DNA of 10,170 nucleotides from a bacterium (GTDB lineage: Bacteria > Desulfobacterota > DSWW01), in contig JAUWSZ010000038.1 of assembly GCA_030609865.1 (NCBI GenBank), positions 1-10,170 on the forward strand, given 5' to 3'. The notes under the pieces were generated by a model that worked only from the letters and a program-made list of their open reading frames with translations, was not told the origin of the DNA and searched no databases. The first letter of the stretch is position 1; each line of letters starts with the position of its first letter. The position numbers and the translations under genes are program-made. Positions 1 to 5,614 of the stretch are shown piece after piece.

Positions 1-2
1 AC

Positions 3-359
3 GAAGAGATCGATCTCCCTTACGAGGAAGACCAGGCCCGCCGACAGGCTGCAAGATGCCGGCAGTGCCATGTCCAGACCGTGTTCGATCGAAGCCTGTG
101 CATACTCTGCGGGACCTGTGTGGATACCTGTGTGGAGAATGCGTACAAGATGGTCAGGCTGGAGGATGTCGAAGGGGATGAGGAGGTCGCGAGGCTCACC
201 GAGGCGCTTTCCCGGAGCGGGTCTCTTGGCCGTGGAATGACCGCCATCATCAAGGACGAGACGAGGTGCGTCCGGTGCGGCGTGTGCGCCAGGCGATGTC
301 CCACAGGAGCGATTACGATGGAGGCCTTCCACGTCGAGGAGGAGTGGGACTATGAGTGA
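3..359 (+). CDS. C-terminal ferredoxin part of a GltD-like pyridine-nucleotide oxidoreductase (5' end outside window)
   Basis: The frame is open from the window edge to the TGA at 357-359, giving about 118 residues with the N-terminus missing. It carries a CRQC motif, then VFDRSLCILCGTCVDTC and later CVRCGVCARRCP, two 4Fe-4S ferredoxin motifs. A CxxC, then xTVFD, then a two-cluster ferredoxin is typical of the C-terminus of glutamate-synthase-small-subunit-like FAD/NAD(P)H oxidoreductases, where it passes electrons between the flavin and other iron-sulphur carriers. The first cluster ends CVEN rather than the usual CPEN. A GTG at 81 could start a short stand-alone ferredoxin, but the CRQC motif upstream and the open frame to the edge argue for a longer protein. 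Its last 8 bases overlap the Rieske start at 352, so the two are probably co-translated. Fairly sure of a ferredoxin domain; less sure of the missing flavin part. Confidence 0.72.
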   Translation, partial: EEIDLPYEEDQARRQAARCRQCHVQTVFDRSLCILCGTCVDTCVENAYKMVRLEDVEGDEEVARLTEALSRSGSLGRGMTAIIKDETRCVRCGVCARRCPTGAITMEAFHVEEEWDYE

Positions 360-849
360 ATCGGCAGATTGCACCTTGCTCTTGGAAGACGAGAAAGATG
401 TGAGCCGGCGAGAATTCGTTCGTAACATGATGGTGGGCTGGGGAAGCCTGTCGTTGATTGCGGGGATCTCAGCGGCCGGGTTGATGCGGTTTCTGTTGCC
501 CAATGTGCTCTATGAGCCCCCGACCGTCTTCAGGGTTGGTTTTCCCAAGAGCTTCCCTGAAGGTGTGACCCCGATCCCGGAATGGAACGTGTTTGTCGTC
601 CGGAACGGCAACTCCTTTCACGCCATCTCGTCGATCTGTACCCATCTGCGATGTCAGGTGGGTCATGTGAGGAATGGATTCCGGTGCCCCTGTCACGGCA
701 GTCGGTTCGACATCGAAGGCAAGGTGACCCGGGGCGCAGCGCCAAGGCCGCTGGACTGGTATGAGGTCACGCTGGCAGAAAACGGAGAGATCCGGGTCAA
801 CACGAAACGCAAGGTCGAACCAGGGACCGAGTCCGTTCTCTTCGGATGA
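352..849 (+). CDS. Rieske [2Fe-2S] protein of a cytochrome bc/b6f-type complex
   Basis: This 165-residue protein is the high-potential electron acceptor of a quinol-oxidising cytochrome b complex, acting on the outer face of the inner membrane. A twin-arginine motif (SRREF, residues 18-22) precedes a hydrophobic segment at about 30-53, which probably stays as an uncleaved Tat anchor. The Rieske fold follows. Box 1 is CTHLRC, with ligands C96 and H98 and disulphide C101. Box 2 is CPCHGSRF, with ligands C112 and H115 and disulphide C114. The proline loop reads GAAPRPL (128-134). Box 1 has Arg where bc1 and b6f usually have Gly. Box 2 keeps the serine that hydrogen-bonds the cluster (S117) but has Phe119 where high-potential forms have Tyr; that change is known to lower the midpoint potential and would suit menaquinol (inference). 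The gene overlaps the upstream ferredoxin gene, and its stop touches the cytochrome b gene. Family assignment is firm. Confidence 0.95.
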   Translation: MSESADCTLLLEDEKDVSRREFVRNMMVGWGSLSLIAGISAAGLMRFLLPNVLYEPPTVFRVGFPKSFPEGVTPIPEWNVFVVRNGNSFHAISSICTHLRCQVGHVRNGFRCPCHGSRFDIEGKVTRGAAPRPLDWYEVTLAENGEIRVNTKRKVEPGTESVLFG

Positions 850-853
850 GGAG
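848..853 (+). promoter_or_regulatory. Ribosome binding site favouring the cytochrome b start at 864
   Basis: GAGGAG lies 10 bases ahead of the ATG at 864. The more upstream in-frame ATG at 846, which overlaps the Rieske stop codon, has no purine-rich site before it. This makes 864 the better start, although ATGA-type coupling at 846 is possible. Confidence 0.45.
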
Positions 854-863
854 AATCGCTGCG

Positions 864-1604
864 ATGGGTGAGCAGGCCTACCGTCTGAAAGAAGCGATCC
901 GGCATCTTCCCCGGAATCTCAGGGACTCCGTTTTCCGGCAAGGTGTACCACCCACCACGGACCAGGAGCGCTCCGAGGCCGTTTTCGGGAACTTCTTCCT
1001 CCATGTACACCCGGTCAAGGTTCACGAAAACACGCTTCGCTTTGGATACACCCTGGGGCTGGGGCTGATCTCGTTCTACCTGTGCCTGATCCTCGTGGGA
1101 TCCGGGATCTTGTTGATGTTCTATTACGTTCCTTCCACCGACCTGGCCTACCGGAGCATGAAGGACATCGAGTACACGGTCTCCCTCGGGATGGTCCTGC
1201 GCAACATGCATCGATGGGCTGCCCATGCGATGGTGATTACCGTTTTCCTCCACATGTGGAGGGTATTCGCCACCGGAGCCTACAAGGCCCCGAGGGAATT
1301 CAACTGGGTCATCGGGATCTGTTTGCTCGTTCTGACGCTGCTGTTGAGCTTTACAGGGTACCTGCTTCCCTGGGACCAGCTGGCCTTCTGGGCCATTACG
1401 GTGGGAACGAGCATCGTCTCGTACGTTCCCGGGATCGGGGAGGACCTGCGGTACCTGATCCTCGGGGGAAACGTTGTCGGACAGAGTGCGTTGTTGCGGT
1501 TCTACGTCCTCCATTGCGTGGTTCTTCCCCTCTTCATGGGCGTTCTGATCGGGATCCACTTCTGGAGGATCCGGATGGATGGAGGCCTGTCGCGGCCGTC
1601 GTAG
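864..1604 (+). CDS. Cytochrome b6-like N-terminal cytochrome b (two b haems)
   Basis: This 246-residue integral membrane protein (252 if started at 846) forms the four-helix, dihaem core of a Rieske/cytochrome b complex that oxidises quinol. Haem-ligand histidines on helix B are H116 (in NMHRW) and H130 (in FLHMWRV), 14 residues apart. On helix D they are H217 (in VLHCVVLP) and H232 (in GIHFWRI), 15 residues apart. The 14/15 spacing is that of cytochrome b6; mitochondrial-type cytochrome b has 14/14. The b6 signatures [18 protein letters not shown] and RFYxLH are also present, and the protein ends shortly after helix D, with the rest of cytochrome b supplied by the next gene. Aligned without gaps from FYY, the position of the b6 cysteine that binds haem ci is Gly (about residue 65), so that haem is probably absent. 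Assignment is firm; the haem ci statement is an inference. Confidence 0.94.
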   Translation: MGEQAYRLKEAIRHLPRNLRDSVFRQGVPPTTDQERSEAVFGNFFLHVHPVKVHENTLRFGYTLGLGLISFYLCLILVGSGILLMFYYVPSTDLAYRSMKDIEYTVSLGMVLRNMHRWAAHAMVITVFLHMWRVFATGAYKAPREFNWVIGICLLVLTLLLSFTGYLLPWDQLAFWAITVGTSIVSYVPGIGEDLRYLILGGNVVGQSALLRFYVLHCVVLPLFMGVLIGIHFWRIRMDGGLSRPS

Positions 1605-1623
1605 CTGTCGGGAGACATGAAGT

Positions 1624-2181
1624 ATGGAAGCGAAAGACAAAGGCGAGATCTTCCCAAAGGACCCCAACAAGACCTATGCCCTGATGGAGATCGTGGAGGG
1701 TTCTTCGTTCCATGTTGAGAAGGGCCCGGAGCACACGGTGCTGAGCTGGCCTCATCTCGTTCTGCGGGAGCTGCTCCTTTTTCTCGTGGTCGTCATCGTG
1801 ATCGTAGGGCTCGCAATGGTCTTTGATGCTCCCCTGGAAGAACCGGCCAACCCGCTGCATCCAACGAACCCGGCAAAGGCCCCCTGGTACTTCGTCGGCA
1901 TCCAGGAATTGGTCAGCTATTCAGCCTTTTTCGGGGGCATTCTCGTGCCTGCAATCGTTATGGTCGTTCTGCTGTTCCTGCCGTACCTGGACCGGGATCC
2001 GAAGGGTGTGGGTGTCTGGTTCTCCCGGCATCGGCGGAAGGCGAATCTCCTGTTCTTCGCCTTTGTCCTTGCCGTGGTGGTTCCGATCCTGGTCGGGCAA
2101 TCCCTGCGGGGTCCGCACTGGGAATTCTACTGGCCGTGGGAGGAGTGGCCCAAGGGTTCTACGCTGACGGAGGGGCCTTGA
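1624..2181 (+). CDS. Cytochrome b C-terminal subunit (subunit IV-like)
   Basis: This 185-residue membrane protein completes the split cytochrome b and contributes to the quinol-oxidising Qo site. Hydrophobic helices lie at about 47-67, 100-120 and 141-158, the three-helix layout of b6f subunit IV. A soluble N-terminal stretch of about 45 residues is longer than in plastid subunit IV. The Qo motif normally PEWY reads APWY (86-89, in KAPWYFVGIQEL), so the glutamate taken to accept a proton from quinol in bc1 and b6f is Pro here. The C-terminus ends in a Trp-rich segment (HWEFYWPWEEW). The gene starts 19 bases after the b6-like gene, with GGGAG about 10 bases upstream of the ATG. Its stop is immediately followed by the cytochrome c gene. 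Family assignment is firm. Confidence 0.93.
   Translation: MEAKDKGEIFPKDPNKTYALMEIVEGSSFHVEKGPEHTVLSWPHLVLRELLLFLVVVIVIVGLAMVFDAPLEEPANPLHPTNPAKAPWYFVGIQELVSYSAFFGGILVPAIVMVVLLFLPYLDRDPKGVGVWFSRHRRKANLLFFAFVLAVVVPILVGQSLRGPHWEFYWPWEEWPKGSTLTEGP
2169..2173 (+). promoter_or_regulatory. Shine-Dalgarno for the octahaem cytochrome gene
   Basis: GGAGG inside the end of the subunit IV gene lies 8 bases from a TTG at 2182 and 14 bases from the ATG at 2188. Spacing favours the TTG, codon preference favours the ATG; the proteins differ by two residues. Confidence 0.45.
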
Positions 2182-2187
2182 TTGACG

Positions 2188-4320
2188 ATGGACAGCTCCT
2201 TGATGAAAAGAGTCTTCACCCCTGTCTGTATCGTCGCCCTTGTCGTGGTCCTGTTGGCCTTGTGGCAGGACCGGGATCGTGACTGGAAGCAGTACCAGGA
2301 AACCTACTACGGGCTGGCCGCCTCGATGGCTTCGGATGCGGCCCAGAGAGAGCAGATCCTGGAAATGCCGCTCGAGATCAAACAGGTTCAGACAAAGGTG
2401 GGCGGGCGTGTCGATCGGTGCGTGACCTGCCACCTGGGGGTGGGCAGCCCGCATTTTGCCGATGCGGAGCAACCCTATACCACACACCCTAAGCTCGATA
2501 GCTTCCGGAAGATGCTCGATCATTCCCTGGATGATTTCGGGTGTACCTTCTGCCACGACGGCCAGGGTCTGGCCACGAGCGAACAGGCCGCCCACGGGCG
2601 AGTGCCGCACTGGGACCGACCCCTGCTGACGGGCCAGTGGATGGAGATTGCCTGCGGCCGGTGTCACAAGGGAACCATCGATCTGGCGGGCGCACCGATC
2701 CTGTCGAAGGGCAGGGAATTGGCCAAAGAGGTCGGATGCTACAACTGCCACCGGATGGAAGGGTTCGAGCAGGAAAAACAGGGGGATTTCGGCCCTGACC
2801 TGCAGCGTGTCGGCCTGAAGATGAACGAGAAATGGTTGAAGGACTGGCTGAAGGATCCGTTTGCCTTCCAGGCCAAGACGAAGATGTTGAAATTCTATCT
2901 TTCGGACGAAGAGGCGGAAGCGATCGCCAGGTTTCTGCTGACCCTGAAGGGTGAGGGGGCCGTGCAGGCCACCGGCCAAAGCGATGTTCCGAAGGTTGCC
3001 AAGGGAAGAGAGCTGTTCGGTGAGCTCAAATGCTTCTTCTGCCACAAGATGGAAGGTTTCGAGAAGAAGGAGATGGCACCGGATCTGACCGGTTTTGGAA
3101 CGAATAACACGATGGATCTGGACTTTGGGCAGGTGAGGGATACGGAATACACCCTCAAGGACTGGACCATGCGCAAGATCAAGGAGCCGCGGGCCTTTGA
3201 AACGAAAGAGACCGAGCTCACCATGCCGGGCAACGACCTCGAGGAGGACGAGAGAGCTGCGCTGACCGTTCTCTTGTTGAGTCACACGGGGGAGGAGGTC
3301 CCGAAGGCGTACCGGCGCCGGGAGACATACGGTGACGACAAGGGAAGGAGATTGTTCGAAGAACTCAATTGCGCCGGATGCCACAACGTGCGCTCCCACG
3401 GAATCGTCGGAATCAGTGAAGAGAATGTTGCGAAAGACCTCTCGAACATCGGGGACAAAACCAAGGTGGCCTGGATGTTCCAGTGGCTGAAGGATCCCGC
3501 CTCGATTTACAGCGATACCAGGATGCCCACGATTGGCTCACTTACCGAACCCCTAGCCCTGAGTCTCACCAGCTACGTCATGGGCTTTCGGGAGGACGGA
3601 CGCAGACCCGGCGAGGCGAAGATCGAGGAGACGAAGGAGGAGATCTCGCCCGCCGATGTTGTCGAAGGGAGGAAGGTCTTCGAGACCATGGAATGCTATC
3701 GCTGCCATCGGATCGCCGGCAGGGGAGGGGAGATTGCCCCGGAACTGACGCGCATCGGGGACAAGGTCCGGGAAGACTGGCTGCTCGACTGGCTGGCAAA
3801 GCCGGAGAACTACAACCTGAACATGCTCGATGACCGCCCGATCATCCTGTCGGACGAGCAAGTTCGGGCTTTGGCCTATTATCTACTCTCCCTGGAGGGA
3901 CCCTCTCCTCTGTATCCCCCTCAAGTGCCTGAAGATGCCCTCCTGGTCAAGGAGGAAAAGGAGCAAGAGGTTGACCGCCTGGAGAGGGGAAAGAGTCTCT
4001 TCGGAGAGGCCGGGCCGGTTCATTACCTCTTCGGAAAACGTGTCGGTAAGATGGGGCTCGGCTGCTACGGCTGCCACCGTCTCGGGGACCAGGGGAGTGA
4101 CATCGGGCCGGACCTGAGTGAGCAGAGTGAGAAGCTCAACCGGGATTGGCTGTTCCGATGGCTGAAGAAACCTGAGGCGTACATGCCAGACTCGAAAATG
4201 GGTGATTTCCATCTTACCGATGAAGATGCTGCGGCCTTGGCCGATTACCTGATGACCCATCGAAGCGCCTCGACTTCCGAGGATGCTGTCGGAAACAAGA
4301 AAAAGCCTTCTGCCTCGTGA
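2188..4320 (+). CDS. Membrane-anchored octahaem c-type cytochrome with five tandem class I modules
   Basis: This protein of about 710 residues is the likely electron acceptor of the Rieske/cyt b complex on the periplasmic side. Residues are numbered from the possible TTG start at 2182. One hydrophobic segment (about 11-27) exports and anchors it. Eight CxxCH haem-binding motifs start at C80, C121, C158, C186, C284, C397, C505 and C628. The first three sit in a His-rich N-terminal part (for example HPKLD and GCTFCHDGQG). The other five each open a module of about 100 residues of pattern GRxLF-CxxCH-PDL-W-M-L-(D/E)E-A-A-YLL, that is, class I cytochrome c domains. Candidate Met axial ligands are M235, M348, M448, M548 and M668 or M673. 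Class I domains normally use His/Met ligation; the N-terminal haems may be His/His (inference). Cytochromes of this style occur next to Rieske/cyt b genes in several anaerobic lineages. The module count is directly visible; partner identity is inferred from position. Confidence 0.92.
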   Translation: MDSSLMKRVFTPVCIVALVVVLLALWQDRDRDWKQYQETYYGLAASMASDAAQREQILEMPLEIKQVQTKVGGRVDRCVTCHLGVGSPHFADAEQPYTTHPKLDSFRKMLDHSLDDFGCTFCHDGQGLATSEQAAHGRVPHWDRPLLTGQWMEIACGRCHKGTIDLAGAPILSKGRELAKEVGCYNCHRMEGFEQEKQGDFGPDLQRVGLKMNEKWLKDWLKDPFAFQAKTKMLKFYLSDEEAEAIARFLLTLKGEGAVQATGQSDVPKVAKGRELFGELKCFFCHKMEGFEKKEMAPDLTGFGTNNTMDLDFGQVRDTEYTLKDWTMRKIKEPRAFETKETELTMPGNDLEEDERAALTVLLLSHTGEEVPKAYRRRETYGDDKGRRLFEELNCAGCHNVRSHGIVGISEENVAKDLSNIGDKTKVAWMFQWLKDPASIYSDTRMPTIGSLTEPLALSLTSYVMGFREDGRRPGEAKIEETKEEISPADVVEGRKVFETMECYRCHRIAGRGGEIAPELTRIGDKVREDWLLDWLAKPENYNLNMLDDRPIILSDEQVRALAYYLLSLEGPSPLYPPQVPEDALLVKEEKEQEVDRLERGKSLFGEAGPVHYLFGKRVGKMGLGCYGCHRLGDQGSDIGPDLSEQSEKLNRDWLFRWLKKPEAYMPDSKMGDFHLTDEDAAALADYLMTHRSASTSEDAVGNKKKPSAS

Positions 4321-4322
4321 GG
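4319..4322 (+). promoter_or_regulatory. Ribosome binding site setting the ferredoxin subunit start at 4328
   Basis: GAGG, overlapping the preceding TGA stop, is 5 bases from the ATG at 4328. The frame is open further upstream to an ATG at 4283, but that start would overlap the cytochrome gene and add 15 residues with no family resemblance. Confidence 0.6.
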
Positions 4323-4327
4323 ATCTT

Positions 4328-4882
4328 ATGAAACAGGTCGGGTTCTACGATGATCTGTCCAGTTGCATAGGCTGCAGGACCTGTGAGATTGCCTGCAAGG
4401 ACAAGAACAACCTGGAGGTCGGGCCAAGGCTGAGACGGGTTGTCGAGGTGGACGGGGGGACCCCTCCCGCCCTCTGGTCGTACAAGGTCTCCATGTCGTG
4501 CTTCCACTGCGAGGATCCGGCCTGTGTAAAGGTTTGTCCTACGGACGCCTTGGTGAAGAGAGAGAAGGACGGAATCGTCATTCCGTACCCGGACAAATGC
4601 ATAGGCTGCCGCAGGTGCGAGTGGGCCTGTCCGTACCGGGCGCCACAGTATGACGCCGTCCGTAAGAAGGTCGCGAAGTGCAATTACTGCTACGACCTCG
4701 TCGACCAGGGATTGAATCCGGCCTGTGTCGATGCCTGCATCATGCGCGTCCTGAAGGCGGGTCCGCTCGAGGCTTTGAAGAAGGAGCCGGACGTGGTCAC
4801 GAAGATCCGAGGTCTGGCGAATCCCCGGTTCACCCGTCCGAGCGTGGTGTTCAAGCCGCACCGCATGAGCATAGAGGAATAA
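4328..4882 (+). CDS. DmsB-like electron-transfer subunit with four [4Fe-4S] clusters
   Basis: This 184-residue iron-sulphur protein is expected to be the partner of the molybdopterin subunit encoded at 5615, carrying electrons to or from its active site. Sixteen cysteines fall in four groups: C13/C16/C19/C23; C58/C61/C66/C70; C91/C94/C97/C101; and C118/C121/C133/C137. This is the standard pattern of the DmsB/PsrB/NrfC/PhsB family. It starts directly with the first cluster domain (KQVGFYDDLSSCIGCRTC) and has no signal peptide. In this family the B subunit is usually carried across the membrane by the Tat signal of the catalytic subunit. The gene lies 7 bases after the cytochrome gene, linking the two halves of the cluster. 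It precedes the catalytic gene and is separated from it by the SRPBCC gene, whereas E. coli dmsABC has A before B. Family is firm; pairing with the 5615 product is inferred. Confidence 0.93.
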   Translation: MKQVGFYDDLSSCIGCRTCEIACKDKNNLEVGPRLRRVVEVDGGTPPALWSYKVSMSCFHCEDPACVKVCPTDALVKREKDGIVIPYPDKCIGCRRCEWACPYRAPQYDAVRKKVAKCNYCYDLVDQGLNPACVDACIMRVLKAGPLEALKKEPDVVTKIRGLANPRFTRPSVVFKPHRMSIEE

Positions 4883-4894
4883 AGGACTGTTTTG

Positions 4895-4954
4895 CCCTTT
4901 TACCTTTTACCTTTCCCCTTTCCCCTTGGGGTCTTCTTGGGGGTGGATGGGGGG
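4895..4954 (+). repeat. Intergenic pyrimidine tract followed by G-runs
   Basis: The 86-base gap after the DmsB-like gene holds a nearly pure pyrimidine run (4895-4927) built from CCTTTTA and CCCCTTT repeats. It turns abruptly into a G-rich run with GGGG at 4928-4931, GGGGG at 4939-4943 and GGGGGG at 4949-4954. I see no clear terminator hairpin with a T-tail and no convincing -35/-10 pair. The tract could form non-B DNA or act as a spacer; function unknown. Confidence 0.5.
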
Positions 4955-4968
4955 ATAAGGAGAGAGCC

Positions 4969-5607
4969 ATGAAGAGCAAGAAGGTGTTGATCCCGGCCAT
5001 TCTCTTCGTGATTTTGGCGGTTGCCGTCGGTCTGTTCTGGGCCAAGCAGAAATCAGAGGAGAGGGAGGTCCTCGTCTCCCAGGAGGTCATTCCGGCAAAA
5101 GAGGAGCCCAAGAAGGTCGTTTCAGAGGGCCTCGTCATCGGGGAACTGAAGGAAGAAGGCAGGAACTTTCAGCTGAGGCTCGTGGCGGAGGTGAAAGCCG
5201 ATCCTCGTACTGTCTACGACACCCTGGTTGATTTTGAACATCTGAAGGACCTGATTCCGGACTGTACCAAGTTCGAGGTGGTGGAAACCGAGGGGAACCG
5301 GACGGTTATCTACCAGAAGCGCTTCATCCTGTTCATGGGCAAGGAGATGGGCGGGAACCTGGAATACACCTTGTATCCGGACGAGCTGAAGTTCCAAACG
5401 GAGGTGCTCAGGGACCCGAATGCCAAGGTTGTCGAGCAGTGGTCGTTCGCAGATGCAGGGGGCAAGACGCACGTCACGTATGTCGCGGACGTCAAACCGA
5501 AGCTGAAGGTCCCGATCTTCATGGCCCAGGCATGGATCAAGGACAACTTCGTGGACCTGATGAAGGCGGTGAAGGACAAGCTGGAAGGGCAACCCGCCTC
5601 GGGGTGA
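4969..5607 (+). CDS. Membrane-anchored SRPBCC/START-like protein
   Basis: This 212-residue protein has an N-terminal transmembrane anchor (about 6-24, after MKSKK), a charged linker (about 25-52), then a soluble domain. The domain (about 66-205) looks like the SRPBCC/START helix-grip fold (polyketide cyclase, Coq10/RatA-like), as in AEVKADPRTVYDTLVDFEHL followed by LIPDC. The C-terminal helix is about 188-206. Proteins of this fold bind hydrophobic ligands in a deep pocket; no catalytic residues can be named here. The charge layout suggests that the domain faces the periplasm, the same side as the Tat-exported molybdoenzyme. AAGGAG at 4957-4962 is a good ribosome site for the ATG at 4969. The gene sits between the B and A subunit genes and ends 7 bases before the A subunit, which suggests a role tied to that enzyme. 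Fold call is moderately sure; role is inference. Confidence 0.75.
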   Translation: MKSKKVLIPAILFVILAVAVGLFWAKQKSEEREVLVSQEVIPAKEEPKKVVSEGLVIGELKEEGRNFQLRLVAEVKADPRTVYDTLVDFEHLKDLIPDCTKFEVVETEGNRTVIYQKRFILFMGKEMGGNLEYTLYPDELKFQTEVLRDPNAKVVEQWSFADAGGKTHVTYVADVKPKLKVPIFMAQAWIKDNFVDLMKAVKDKLEGQPASG

Positions 5608-5614
5608 GGAAGGC

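Noticed and set aside
693..1670. A 325-codon minus-strand open frame across Rieske, cytochrome b and subunit IV
   Set aside because: It crosses three strongly supported plus-strand genes, and the translation has no membrane or domain pattern.
1921..3399. A 492-codon minus-strand open frame opposite subunit IV and the octahaem cytochrome
   Set aside because: It is a codon-composition shadow of two clear genes and shows no motif of its own.
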